From [Clostridium] citroniae WAL-17108 (lineage in GTDB: Bacteria > Bacillota > Clostridia > Lachnospirales > Lachnospiraceae), in the NCBI RefSeq assembly GCF_000233455.1, contig NZ_JH376420.1, positions 1,976,634 through 2,040,633 of the forward strand: a stretch of DNA of 64,000 nucleotides, read 5' to 3'. The position numbers and the translations under genes are program-made. Below, in pieces: positions 1 through 8,907 of the stretch; positions within the stretch are counted from its first letter, which is position 1, and every line of letters starts with the position of its first letter. Under the pieces are notes generated by a model. It was given only the letters and a program-made list of their open reading frames with translations. It was not told the origin of the DNA and did not search any database.

Positions 1-944
1 CTGAGCAGTCCCACACAGGTGTTAAAGCAGGCAATGAGGAAGATCATTCCCAATATCATCATCCCCGCTTGCCCAAACAGGCTTCCCGCAACATAGGTAA
101 GGATCCTGGCTCCATTTTCCGTATCAGCCGTAACAGTGCCTGCCGGCGCCCCGATATGGGCCAGGGCTCCGTAGATGAGGGCCAGCAGTATTCCTGCGAT
201 CACCCCCGCCTTGATGGTCTCCCGCACAATGGCGCCCTCCTGCTCCACCCCCTTTGCCCGGATATTCAGGGCAATGACAATTCCGAAATTAAGGGCGGCA
301 ATGGTATCCATGGTCTGATATCCCTCCAGAAATCCCTTAACCACAGGTCCTGATGAAAAGGACTGGGACGGCGTCCCGTAAGGTCCCATGGGCCATACCA
401 GGCACCCGGTAAATATGACGCCGATCAGGACCAAAAGCGCCGGGCACAAAACCTTTCCCAGCCGGTCTGTCAGCTTCTCGGGCCTGAAAGCCACTATCAT
501 GGCCACAATAAAAAACAGGGCCGAATAGGCAAACTGTGAAAGTGTCTGGAGGGTAAACCCGGTTTGGCCCACCACACCTTGCATATTCAGATTCATGCCG
601 GTGAGGGCAGGGAGCACCGTCATCTCAAAGGAGGTGCTGGCAGTCCTTGGTATGGCCAGGCATGGTCCGATGGAAAGATATATCAGCAGCGTAAACAGAA
701 AGGCAAACCAGGGATGCACCCTTCCTGCCAGATTGGTCAGTCCACCGGACAGCGCAACTGCCGCCACCCCCATCACAGGGAGGCCCACCGCGCTGATCAG
801 GAATCCTCCCATGGCCAGCCATGTAAGGCTGCCTGCCTGAGCGCCCAGAAAAGGCGGGAAGATCAAATTTCCCGCGCCAAAAAACATGGAAAATAATGTA
901 AATCCAACAAGCAGCAGATTGTGCTTTGATAGTTTCTGTCTCAT
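1..944 (-). CDS. brnQ: BrnQ branched-chain amino acid carrier, partial (C-terminus off window)
   Basis: Membrane symporter expected to import leucine, isoleucine and valine with a cation. The minus-strand frame opens with ATG at 944 and stays open to the window edge, giving about 314 of the usual 430-450 residues. The N-terminal stretch MFFGAGNLIFP is a hallmark of the LIVCS/BrnQ family, and hydrophobic segments alternate throughout with short polar loops. It stands alone, and a strong 12-bp stem lies just upstream of its start. The family call is secure; the exact substrate is inferred. Confidence 0.9.
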   Translation of the reverse strand, partial: MRQKLSKHNLLLVGFTLFSMFFGAGNLIFPPFLGAQAGSLTWLAMGGFLISAVGLPVMGVAAVALSGGLTNLAGRVHPWFAFLFTLLIYLSIGPCLAIPRTASTSFEMTVLPALTGMNLNMQGVVGQTGFTLQTLSQFAYSALFFIVAMIVAFRPEKLTDRLGKVLCPALLVLIGVIFTGCLVWPMGPYGTPSQSFSSGPVVKGFLEGYQTMDTIAALNFGIVIALNIRAKGVEQEGAIVRETIKAGVIAGILLALIYGALAHIGAPAGTVTADTENGARILTYVAGSLFGQAGMMILGMIFLIACFNTCVGLL

Positions 945-973
945 AATGTATATATCCCCGCTCAGTACAAAAT

Positions 974-1012
974 AAGAGATAAGAGTTTATCCCCCGATTT
1001 CTCTTATCTCTT
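974..1012 (-). terminator. 12-bp hairpin upstream of brnQ
   Basis: Perfect inverted repeat AAGAGATAAGAG / CTCTTATCTCTT with a 15-nt loop. Read on the minus strand it is followed by a T-rich tract (TTATTTTG). It sits between the LysR gene and the brnQ start, so it could terminate readthrough or act in the brnQ leader. No T-box specifier or conserved T-box bulge was recognised. Confidence 0.5.
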
Positions 1013-1056
1013 TCTTTGATAATGATATCACAAAAGTCCCCATGTTTCAACATTAA

Positions 1057-1077
1057 CCGGGAAATGCGCCTTCCCGG
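1057..1077 (-). terminator. Short hairpin after the LysR gene
   Basis: CCGGGAA / TTCCCGG stem with a 7-nt loop, lying 13 bp beyond the LysR stop codon on the minus strand. No T tract follows, so it may stabilise the 3' end rather than terminate efficiently. Confidence 0.35.
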
Positions 1078-1089
1078 CGCCTCTGGTTC

Positions 1090-1986
1090 CTACTCTTTAA
1101 AATAGTCATATATATACTGAAACAATACCCTTTCCGGCCGGTTCTGTATCAGATTTTTTCTGAGCACCAGCACATTGTACCGGTAAAGTTTGGGATCCAA
1201 TGAATAGTAAGCTACATTTTCCCGGTCGCTGACGCAGGAGCTGGCAATAAAAGTAACCCCTATACCCTTTGCCACCATGGCCCGTGTGGCAATGATGCTG
1301 TTGGTCTCACACATGGTGCTGGGCTGAAAGTCACAGGCTGTAAAGATCCGGTCCGCCAGCACCCGCAGGGTAGAACCCTTCTTGGAAAGCATGAAATTGT
1401 CTTTACCGAACTCTCTCACCAGTTCCTCCTGGGTCATGGCACTGTCCTGATTGCGCTTCCTGTACTCATGGGATGCCGGTATGGCGAAAAGCACTTCCTC
1501 TTCCCGCAATACGGAAACCTGCTCCCTGGAAAAGGCATCCGTACCATTAAGGGCCATAATGGCGCAGTCGATCCCCTCATCCAGCAGCATCCTTGTAAGG
1601 GCGGGCACATTGGATTCCGAGATCTCAATGGTCACCTGGGGAAACTCCTTTTTGTACGCGGGTATGATCTCCGTCAGCATCCTCAGGCCAAACTGGGACG
1701 TGACCCCAATGGTGATATGGCTTTTATTGTTCAGGCTGCGTATGTCCTGATAAAGGTCCTTCTGGATCCGTATCACCTTCCTGGCAGCCTCCACATACAG
1801 TTCCCCTGCCGGGGTCAGCAAAAGCTCCCCTTTTGCCCGTATGAACAGAGGATCCCCGATCTCCTGCTCCAGCCTGGACAAATACTGGCTCAAGGAGGAC
1901 TGGGACACATACAGTTCCTCCGCAGCCTTTGTCATGTTTTTTCTTCTTGCAATGGTTAAAATATAGTTTAAATATTTTGTATCCAA
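1090..1986 (-). CDS. LysR family transcriptional regulator
   Basis: DNA-binding regulator of about 298 residues. The N-terminal winged HTH is clear (motif MTKAAEELYVSQSSLSQYLS, roughly residues 17-36), followed by a LysR substrate-binding domain. I chose the TTG at 1986 because a GGGGGG ribosome site sits about 7 nt upstream and the protein then opens as in other LysR proteins (LDTKYLNYIL). An ATG at 2064 would add 26 atypical residues. It is divergent from gudD across about 190 bp, so it most likely controls the gudD/transporter pair. The ligand is unknown; glucarate or a related aldarate is a guess from context. Confidence 0.9.
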   Translation of the reverse strand: MDTKYLNYILTIARRKNMTKAAEELYVSQSSLSQYLSRLEQEIGDPLFIRAKGELLLTPAGELYVEAARKVIRIQKDLYQDIRSLNNKSHITIGVTSQFGLRMLTEIIPAYKKEFPQVTIEISESNVPALTRMLLDEGIDCAIMALNGTDAFSREQVSVLREEEVLFAIPASHEYRKRNQDSAMTQEELVREFGKDNFMLSKKGSTLRVLADRIFTACDFQPSTMCETNSIIATRAMVAKGIGVTFIASSCVSDRENVAYYSLDPKLYRYNVLVLRKNLIQNRPERVLFQYIYDYFKE

Positions 1987-2098
1987 TATAATCCCCCCGT
2001 GTGCATATGGGCAGACCCGCTGCGGACCTGTCTTTGCAGGCCTGTTTTTATTCACATTCACCATTAGTAAAAGTGATTGCCCCGATTATTTTTACATA

Positions 2099-2128
2099 TT
2101 GGCCTGATTTTCCTAACTGTATTATAAT
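2099..2128 (+). promoter_or_regulatory. Putative gudD promoter
   Basis: TTGGCC at 2099-2104 and TATAAT at 2123-2128 are separated by 18 bp, upstream of gudD and inside the LysR-gudD divergent gap. The -10 is perfect and the -35 moderate, which fits an activator-dependent promoter. Confidence 0.5.
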
Positions 2129-2177
2129 AAAAACAGTCAAAAAAGCAAGGCATTTGTATATAAGGAGGAAATAAAAC

Positions 2178-3521
2178 ATGTCAGCAAACACACCTATTGT
2201 CACTGAGATGCAGGTAATTCCTGTAGCAGGTTACGACAGCATGGAAATGACACTCAGCGGAGCCCATGCTCCCTATTTTACACGGAATCTGGTCATTATA
2301 AAGGACAGCTCCGGCCATACAGGCATTGGAGAGATCCACGGAGGGGATTATACATATGAATGCCTTACCAGCTGTATTCCCCTGGTCGTGGGACAGGAAG
2401 TAGGCAAATACCGTTCCATTCTGGGATGTATCCACAGAGGCGGCAAACAGGCTGCGGGTGATGACGGGGAAGGCATTCAGACCCTGGACATCAGCAAACT
2501 GAAGTTTGTGGTAAAGGCAGAATGGGCCATTGAATGCGCCCTCTTGGATCTTCTCGGACAGCACCTGGGCATTCCTGTGTGCGAACTTCTGGCAGAGGGA
2601 AAGCAGCGGGATCAGGTGGAAGTACTTGGTTATCTGTTCTATGTATCGGATAAGAACAAAACCGACCTTCCCTACCTGGATGAATCCCAGAGCCGTGATC
2701 CATGGTTCAGGATGAGACGCCAGGAAATGATCAGCCATGAACAGATCGTGGAACAGGCCTGCTGCCTTCAGGACAAATACGGCTACCGCAACTTCAAGCT
2801 CAAGGGCGGCGTTTTCTCAGGGGATTACGAAATGGACACGGTAAGGGCTCTCAAAAAGCAGTTTCCCCAGGGCCGCATCAACATAGACCCCAACGGCGCA
2901 TGGAGTCTGGAGGAAGCCATCCGCCTGTGCCGGGGCATGGGCAGCATCCTGTCCTATATTGAGGATCCCTGCGGCCCCGAGGCAGGATTTTCCAGCCGTG
3001 AGATCATGGCGGAATTCAAAAATGCCACCGGACTTTTGGTTGCCACAAACATGATTGCCACAAACTGGAGGCAGTTCTACCATGCCGCTGCCTTAAAAGC
3101 AGTGGACATTGTTCTGGCGGACCCGCATTTCTGGGGTCTGGAGGGAAGCCTGCGCATGGCCGCGCTCCTCAATGACTGGGGACTTACCTGGGGCAGCCAT
3201 TCCAATAACCACTTTGACATAACCCTTACCACCTTCGCCCATGTGGCCGCAGCTGCCCCGGGCAGTCCCACGGCCCTGGATACCCACTGGATCTGGCAGG
3301 ACGGCCAGAACCTGTTAAAGGATACCCCGGCCATAAAGAACGGTTACCTGGAAGTTCCGGACCGTCCCGGACTTGGTGTCACACTGGACATGGATCAGGT
3401 AATGGAGGCCAACAAGCTTTACAACCGTATGCCCAGCCATGACAGGGATGACGCCATGGCCATGCAGTACCTGATCCCGGGATGGATCTATGATTCCAAA
3501 AAGCCATGTCTTGTGAGATAG
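2178..3521 (+). CDS. gudD: Glucarate dehydratase (enolase superfamily)
   Basis: Dehydrates D-glucarate to 5-keto-4-deoxyglucarate in aldarate catabolism (cytosolic, Mg2+-dependent). The 447 residues match the family length. Visible active-site elements are the KxK motif (K207, K209), metal ligands in IDPN (D237, N239), E262 and N291, and the catalytic His in SHSNNH (H341). AAGGAGG lies 8 nt before the ATG. It is followed at 32 bp by a CitMHS-type transporter and divergent from a LysR gene, forming a small uptake/catabolism unit. The aldolase and kinase that would complete the pathway are not in this window. Confidence 0.93.
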   Translation: MSANTPIVTEMQVIPVAGYDSMEMTLSGAHAPYFTRNLVIIKDSSGHTGIGEIHGGDYTYECLTSCIPLVVGQEVGKYRSILGCIHRGGKQAAGDDGEGIQTLDISKLKFVVKAEWAIECALLDLLGQHLGIPVCELLAEGKQRDQVEVLGYLFYVSDKNKTDLPYLDESQSRDPWFRMRRQEMISHEQIVEQACCLQDKYGYRNFKLKGGVFSGDYEMDTVRALKKQFPQGRINIDPNGAWSLEEAIRLCRGMGSILSYIEDPCGPEAGFSSREIMAEFKNATGLLVATNMIATNWRQFYHAAALKAVDIVLADPHFWGLEGSLRMAALLNDWGLTWGSHSNNHFDITLTTFAHVAAAAPGSPTALDTHWIWQDGQNLLKDTPAIKNGYLEVPDRPGLGVTLDMDQVMEANKLYNRMPSHDRDDAMAMQYLIPGWIYDSKKPCLVR

Positions 3522-3553
3522 GAAACGCTATAAATAAAGGGAGGGAATAAAAC

Positions 3554-4855
3554 GTGAGTTATACAGCCATCGTGGGCTTTGGGATGATGATACTCATCAC
3601 CACACTGCTCCTGAAAAAGAAAGTAAGCACCCTGTTTGCATTTACCATCATTCCCATAATCGGGGCCCTGCTGGTGGGTGCCAGCATTACGGAAGTATGT
3701 GATTATATTAATGTGGGACTTGGGAAGACCAGGGATCTGATGTTCATCATATTCTTCTCACTGCCCTATTTCTCAGTCATGTCGGAAGCAGGACTTTTTG
3801 ATATCATGGTGGAGTTCCTGCTAAAGCACACAAAACTAAGTGTCACGGTGATCTGCATCATCACCGTGCTGGTATCTCTGATCACGGAAATAGACGGAAG
3901 CGTCACCTCCACCTATCTGGTGACCATACCCATGATGCTTCCTCTGTACAAAAAGTTAAAAATCGATCCAAAAGTACTGCTGCTTTTATGTTCCGCAACC
4001 ATGTGCGCCCTGTTCGTAACGCCCTGGAACGGCCGTACCCTGAGGGCAGCCACTCTGCTGGAGGGCATTGAAAATCCCCAGAACTACATTTTCTCAAAGA
4101 TGCTGCCCATGATGCTCATCTATATTGTACTGTGTGTCTGCCTTGCTGTCATCCTGGCCAGAATTCAGATGAAAAAAGGAGCCGGCCAGATGGATGAACA
4201 GGTGGACACGGCTGTAACCATGGAGTCCTCAGAGCTTAAACGCCCCAGGCTGTTCTGGTTCAACTTGATCTGGACCATATTGCTGATCATCGGTCTGAGC
4301 GCGGTTCCCTGCCCTGACTATTTTGTATTTGCCATCGGACTGATCGTGGCTCTGTGCGTCAACTACCCTGACCTGAAACTTCAGGGCAGCCTGTTAAAGA
4401 AATATTCCCAGGAAATGTACTCCACTGCATGCGCCGTGTTCCTGTCCGGCGTGGTGGTAGGCGTCCTTTCCGAGAGCGGTATGATGGATGCCATGGTGGA
4501 TTTCCTGATCCGCATCATCCCGGGTGCCATGGGTCCATGGGTCTACCTGATCATCGCCCTGTTCAGCACTCCGCTCATGCTTATCTTTACCAATGATATC
4601 TGGCAATACGCCCTGGTGCCCATTGTAGCCGGCGTCAGCAGCAAATTCGGCATTCCCGGCGAGGTGGTCATCCTGACCCTTCTCATGAACATGGGCGCCA
4701 TGGTTTCCCCTGTGGCCCAGCCCCAGATATACCTGGCCTGTGATCTGGCCGATGGCACGGAACTGGCCGATTACGTTAAATTCTCATTCGTGCCCCTGTG
4801 GATTCTCTCCGTGCTGTGGGTTGTCATAGGGTACTGCATCGGGATCTTCCGTTAG
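3554..4855 (+). CDS. CitMHS-family carboxylate transporter
   Basis: Integral membrane symporter of about 433 residues, with alternating hydrophobic segments and a central charged loop around residues 200-225. It resembles the citrate-Mg2+:H+ symporter family in its N-terminal pattern, the ITEIDGSVTSTYLVTIPMML stretch and the TPWNGRTLRAA motif. It starts at GTG 3554 behind GGGAGGG. Placement directly after gudD suggests an aldarate or dicarboxylate substrate rather than citrate, but that is inference. The gene ends tail to tail with the peptide transporter operon. Confidence 0.82.
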   Translation: MSYTAIVGFGMMILITTLLLKKKVSTLFAFTIIPIIGALLVGASITEVCDYINVGLGKTRDLMFIIFFSLPYFSVMSEAGLFDIMVEFLLKHTKLSVTVICIITVLVSLITEIDGSVTSTYLVTIPMMLPLYKKLKIDPKVLLLLCSATMCALFVTPWNGRTLRAATLLEGIENPQNYIFSKMLPMMLIYIVLCVCLAVILARIQMKKGAGQMDEQVDTAVTMESSELKRPRLFWFNLIWTILLIIGLSAVPCPDYFVFAIGLIVALCVNYPDLKLQGSLLKKYSQEMYSTACAVFLSGVVVGVLSESGMMDAMVDFLIRIIPGAMGPWVYLIIALFSTPLMLIFTNDIWQYALVPIVAGVSSKFGIPGEVVILTLLMNMGAMVSPVAQPQIYLACDLADGTELADYVKFSFVPLWILSVLWVVIGYCIGIFR

Positions 4856-4890
4856 AGGATCCAGCTCTGTAAAGGATCCACCCCTCGGTC

Positions 4891-5865
4891 TCATGTTAAC
4901 GGAAAATGACAAAACACCTGTCTCTCCCCAACCATAGTCCCCTCCGGAACCTTCTGGCTGCATACCTCCTTTGCATAAGGACACCTGGTATGGAACCGGC
5001 AGCCCGAGGGGGGATTGACCGGACTTGGGATCTCCCCTGTAAGCAGCTCCTGCTCATCGCTCCTAAGCCTGGGATCGGCCTTGGGTATGGCGTTGAGAAG
5101 AAAACGCGTGTAGGGATGCAGTGGGTGGTTGTACAATTCATGTGTATCCCCCACCTCACAGACCATTCCCAGAAACATCACACACACTCTGTCGGAGATA
5201 AATTTTACCACCCCAAGGTCATGTGAGATGAACAGATACGTCAGCTGGTACTGTTCCTGCAGATCCTTTAGCAGGTTCAATACCTGTGACTGGATGGACA
5301 CATCCAAAGCAGACACAGGCTCGTCACAGATGATCAGCCTTGGGTGAAGGGCGATCGCCCTGGCGATCCCGATCCTCTGCCTCTGTCCGCCTGAAAACTG
5401 GTGAGGGTAACGGTTGATGAATTCCCTGGGAATCCCCACCTCATCCATCAGCGCCTGGACCTGGCTCTCTACATCTGCCCTGTTTTTTGCCAGACCGTAA
5501 GTGGTCAGGGGCTCGGAAATGATCTCTTTTACATTCATTCTTGGATTCAGGGATGCATAGGGATCCTGGAAAATGATCTGCATCTGCCGCCTGATCCCGG
5601 CAAATTCCTTATCCTTCATCCCCATAATATCCATTCCGTCAAATTCTATGGTGCCTGACGTGGCATCCAAAAGCCTGATCAGGGTCCGGCCCAGGGTGCT
5701 CTTGCCGCATCCGGACTCCCCCACCAGGGCCAGTGTCTCTCCCTCATAGATCTTCAGGTTCACGCCGGAAACTGCGTGGACCACATTCTTTCCCTTTTTT
5801 CCGCCCTCCAGGGCAAATTCCTTTACAAGATCCCTGGCTTCCAGGAGTATTTTCTTATCTGCCAT
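4891..5865 (-). CDS. Peptide ABC transporter ATP-binding protein, OppF/DppF type
   Basis: Second ATPase subunit of an oligopeptide/dipeptide importer. It has Walker A GESGCGKS (about residues 49-56), Q-loop, signature FSGGQRQRIGIARA, Walker B IICDEPVSALD and the C-terminal Opp/Dpp extension with CRFHTRCPYA. I chose the ATG at 5865 because GGGAGGCGG lies just upstream. A start at 5904 would overlap the preceding gene more deeply and add residues with no family support. It overlaps the OppD-type gene by 11 bp and is last in the five-gene operon. Confidence 0.93.
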   Translation of the reverse strand: MADKKILLEARDLVKEFALEGGKKGKNVVHAVSGVNLKIYEGETLALVGESGCGKSTLGRTLIRLLDATSGTIEFDGMDIMGMKDKEFAGIRRQMQIIFQDPYASLNPRMNVKEIISEPLTTYGLAKNRADVESQVQALMDEVGIPREFINRYPHQFSGGQRQRIGIARAIALHPRLIICDEPVSALDVSIQSQVLNLLKDLQEQYQLTYLFISHDLGVVKFISDRVCVMFLGMVCEVGDTHELYNHPLHPYTRFLLNAIPKADPRLRSDEQELLTGEIPSPVNPPSGCRFHTRCPYAKEVCSQKVPEGTMVGERQVFCHFPLT

Positions 5866-6880
5866 GTTCCGCCTCCCGACTGCCCTCCGCGCTTCTGTCA
5901 TCATACAGGAAGCACCTCACCTTGTGGCTCATTCCGTTCTCATCCGTCCCCGTATCATACAGCTGCGGTTTTTCCTCCAGGCATCGTGCCGCCGCCTTTG
6001 TACATCTGTTGCAGAAATTACATCCCCGGGGCAGGTGCAGCATGTTGGGCACCACGCCTTCTATGGTATACAGGCGCTCCTCATTGCTGTCCAGCTTGGG
6101 AATAGACCTCAGCAGACCCTGGGTATAGGGATGCTTTGTGTTGGCAAACAGATCAAAGACCTCCGCCTGCTCCATCACTTTTCCCGCATACATTACATAC
6201 ACATAATCACAGACTTCCGCAACCACTCCCATATTATGGGTAATCAGGATAATGGAGGTTCCCTGCTCATCCCTCAGGCGCTTCATCAGCCGCAGGATCT
6301 GGGCCTCAATGGTCACATCCAGGGCAGTGGTCGGCTCATCAGCGATCATGACCTTGGGCTTGCAGACCATGGCCATGCCTATCATCACACGCTGGCGGAG
6401 GCCGCCGGAAAGCTGGTGCGGATAAGAATTGTACCGCTTCTCCGGCTCCGGGATCCCCACCTCCCTGAAGATCTCGATCACCTGCCTTTTTGCTTCCTCC
6501 CTGGACACCTTCTGGTGCAGGAGAATGGCTTCCTGTACCTGTCTTCCCACCTGGTACACGGGGTTTAAGGAGGTCATGGGTTCCTGGAAAATCATGGATA
6601 TCTCATTTCCCCTTACACCTGCCCTTTCCTTTGGCCCGAGATGGGTGATATCCCTTCCGTCCAGGAGGATCCTGCCCCCCACCACCTTGCCGGGATGGCG
6701 CAAAAGCCCCATCACAGACATGGCTGTCATACTTTTTCCGCAGCCCGACTCTCCCACCAGACCAATGATCTTCCCGGCCGGCACCTCAATGGTCACATCA
6801 TCCACCGCCGGTACGGTTCCCTTGGCAGTAAAGAAATAGGACTGCAGGTTCTCTATGGTCAATACATGTTCTTCCTTCAT
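5855..6880 (-). CDS. Peptide ABC transporter ATP-binding protein, OppD/DppD type
   Basis: First ATPase subunit of the peptide importer, 341 residues. Walker A is GESGCGKS (residues 43-50), the signature LSGGLRQRV and Walker B VMIADEPTTALD are intact, and the C-terminal CNFCNRC cysteine cluster typical of Opp/Dpp ATPases is present. It lies 10 bp after the OppC-type permease and overlaps the second ATPase gene, indicating translational coupling. Confidence 0.93.
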   Translation of the reverse strand: MKEEHVLTIENLQSYFFTAKGTVPAVDDVTIEVPAGKIIGLVGESGCGKSMTAMSVMGLLRHPGKVVGGRILLDGRDITHLGPKERAGVRGNEISMIFQEPMTSLNPVYQVGRQVQEAILLHQKVSREEAKRQVIEIFREVGIPEPEKRYNSYPHQLSGGLRQRVMIGMAMVCKPKVMIADEPTTALDVTIEAQILRLMKRLRDEQGTSIILITHNMGVVAEVCDYVYVMYAGKVMEQAEVFDLFANTKHPYTQGLLRSIPKLDSNEERLYTIEGVVPNMLHLPRGCNFCNRCTKAAARCLEEKPQLYDTGTDENGMSHKVRCFLYDDRSAEGSREAEHGR

Positions 6881-6890
6881 CCGCGGCCTC

Positions 6891-7796
6891 CTACTGTTCT
6901 TTCAAATACGGGTCAAGCACATCCCGAAGTCCATCCCCCAGGAAGTTAAACGCCATCACCACGATCATGATTGCCACGCTGGGCGCAATGGAAAGCCATG
7001 GTTCTGAAAACAGGTATTTCTTTCCCCTTACCACCGCAAGGCCCCAGCTGGCGGACGGCGGCTGAAGTCCCGCTCCCAGAAAGCTTAGGGAGGACTCTGT
7101 CAGAATAGCCGCCGGAATGTTCAGTGTAAACAGAACGATCAGGGAAGGCAGGCAGTTGGGAAGGATGTGCCGGAACATGATTTTCCATTTTTTTACTCCT
7201 ATGGAGCGGGCCGCCTCCACATACTCCGCCTCCTTTAACGAAAGGGTCTGGGATCTGACGATCCGGGCCGTCCCTGCCCAGTTCACCAGGATCAGGGCCA
7301 TAAAAATACTCACCAGTCCTCCGCCGATGGTATAGGTGATGACCATTGCAAGAAGCAGGGAAGGGAAAGCCAGCATCACATCCGCCAGGCGCATGATGGC
7401 AAAATCTGTCTTGCCACCGTAAAATCCTGCCAAAAGGCCCAGGATCGTCCCAATGGCCATAGAGATCACAGTGGGGACCAACCCTACCATCAGAGATACC
7501 CTTGCCCCATAGATGATCCGGCTGAACACATCCCTCCCCAGCTCATCCGTGCCCAGGATATGGGCTGCGCTGGGCGCCTGGAGCCTGTCGGTCAGGGTCT
7601 GCGCATATGGGTCGTACGGAGCTGCCAAAGGCGCAAATATGGCCGCCAGGGCAATGACCGCGATCACCACCGCTGCCAGGGCCGCCAGTTTATTTTGGCG
7701 CACCATGGTCCTTATCTGGTCCAGCAGTGTTTCCGACTCCCCAATCTGTGATTCCATATCTATGGAATTGATCGTTATTTTCTCCTCGCTCATCAT
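6891..7796 (-). CDS. Peptide ABC transporter permease, OppC/DppC type
   Basis: Inner-membrane permease of 301 residues. It has the N-terminal OppC extension and first membrane segment (about residues 36-58), the DPYAQTLTDRLQAPS...HILGTDELGRDVFSR region characteristic of DppC/OppC, and the EAA cytoplasmic loop EYVEAARSIGVKKWKIMFRH that docks the ATPases. It overlaps the OppB-type gene by 4 bp. Confidence 0.93.
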   Translation of the reverse strand: MMSEEKITINSIDMESQIGESETLLDQIRTMVRQNKLAALAAVVIAVIALAAIFAPLAAPYDPYAQTLTDRLQAPSAAHILGTDELGRDVFSRIIYGARVSLMVGLVPTVISMAIGTILGLLAGFYGGKTDFAIMRLADVMLAFPSLLLAMVITYTIGGGLVSIFMALILVNWAGTARIVRSQTLSLKEAEYVEAARSIGVKKWKIMFRHILPNCLPSLIVLFTLNIPAAILTESSLSFLGAGLQPPSASWGLAVVRGKKYLFSEPWLSIAPSVAIMIVVMAFNFLGDGLRDVLDPYLKEQ

Positions 7797-8716
7797 GCAC
7801 CCTCCCTGATTCTCGGATCCAGCACCGAATACAGCATATCCGCCACCAGGTTTCCTGCAATTACAAGAATTGTGGTAAAAATAACCGTGCCCTGCAAAAG
7901 CGGCATGTCCCTTGTCTCAATGGCATTGACTGCCAGACGTCCGATTCCCGGGATTCCGAACACGCTCTCGGTAAGCACTGCACCGGAAAGCATACTGGAT
8001 ACCTGGAGAGCCATCATGGTGACCACCGGCAGCATGGCGTTCTTAAGGGCGTGATGCACAATGACGCCCCACTCCCTCAGCCCCTTTGCCCTGGCCGTCC
8101 GTATGTAATCTCCCTGCATGGCCTCCACCAGGTTGGACCGGGTCATCCTTGCAATGCTTCCGGCTGAATTCCATCCCAGCACAATGGCGGGCAGCACCAT
8201 ACAGATAAGCGAATCATACCCGGACACGGGAAACAGCTTAAGCTTAAAGGCAAACACGTACTGAAGCACCAGGGCTGTCATAAATACAGGCATGGAAACA
8301 CCCATCAGCGCACAGCCCATAAACAGACGGTCCAGAAGTTTATTCTGTTTGACCGCCGCCACGATACCGGCTGTGATCCCGATCACCCAGGCAACCACGG
8401 CCGCGCACACGGACAGCTTCACCGTATTAGGAAACGCTTCCAGGATGATCTTGGTCACATTGCGGTTCAGCCTATAGGAGGTTCCGAAATCCCCCTTAAG
8501 GGCATTGCCCACATACCGGAAAAACTGTATGTACAGGGGCTGGTCCAGACCCATCTCCCTGCTGACCTTATCGATAACAGCCTGGTTTACATGTTCCCCC
8601 AGCATGGTGGTCACAGGGTTGCCCGGAATGATCCTGAGCATAACGAATATGATCAGGACAACACCTATGAGGACCGGAATGGATATGACGATACGTTTTA
8701 AACATTTCTTCAGCAC
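7793..8716 (-). CDS. Peptide ABC transporter permease, OppB/DppB type
   Basis: Permease of about 308 residues with the family N-terminus (VISIPVLIGVVLIIFVMLRI, PGNP) and the EAA loop DYIRTARAKGLREWGVIVHH. I take GTG at 8716 as start because AAGGGGGT is about 8 nt upstream and the protein then opens as DppB does. The ATG at 8845 would run through two hairpins. The gene begins about 190 bp after the binding-protein gene, a spacing that often lets the lipoprotein be made in excess. Confidence 0.92.
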   Translation of the reverse strand: MLKKCLKRIVISIPVLIGVVLIIFVMLRIIPGNPVTTMLGEHVNQAVIDKVSREMGLDQPLYIQFFRYVGNALKGDFGTSYRLNRNVTKIILEAFPNTVKLSVCAAVVAWVIGITAGIVAAVKQNKLLDRLFMGCALMGVSMPVFMTALVLQYVFAFKLKLFPVSGYDSLICMVLPAIVLGWNSAGSIARMTRSNLVEAMQGDYIRTARAKGLREWGVIVHHALKNAMLPVVTMMALQVSSMLSGAVLTESVFGIPGIGRLAVNAIETRDMPLLQGTVIFTTILVIAGNLVADMLYSVLDPRIREGA

Positions 8717-8830
8717 AGGATTACCCCCTTTTCGTAATGGGAGTACTCTCAGAAACCACCTTGCCATAAGGGACTGTGAAAATGCGCTGGAACAAAGAGG
8801 TTTCTGAGGGCACTCCGCATATCTGCCAAA

Positions 8831-8884
8831 GGTGCCGCAGTTCATGCGGCACCCCTGGCAGTCCCGGCTCCCACCGGAGCCGGG
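8831..8884. promoter_or_regulatory. Two tandem 9-bp hairpins between binding protein and permease genes
   Basis: GGTGCCGCA/TGCGGCACC (8831-8853) and CCCGGCTCC/GGAGCCGGG (8863-8884) are perfect stems with 4-5 nt loops. They lie between the substrate-binding protein gene and the permease and have no T tract. They probably protect the 3' end of the binding-protein message or attenuate readthrough, setting subunit ratios. Confidence 0.5.
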
Positions 8885-8907
8885 GCGTACTTACACTTAT
8901 TCTTATT

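Noticed and set aside
945-1089. T-box riboswitch upstream of brnQ
   Set aside because: The gap is under 150 bp and lacks the specifier stem and conserved T-box sequence; only a simple hairpin is present.
5864-6568. 234-codon plus-strand frame
   Set aside because: Antisense to the OppD-type ATPase gene with intact Walker motifs.
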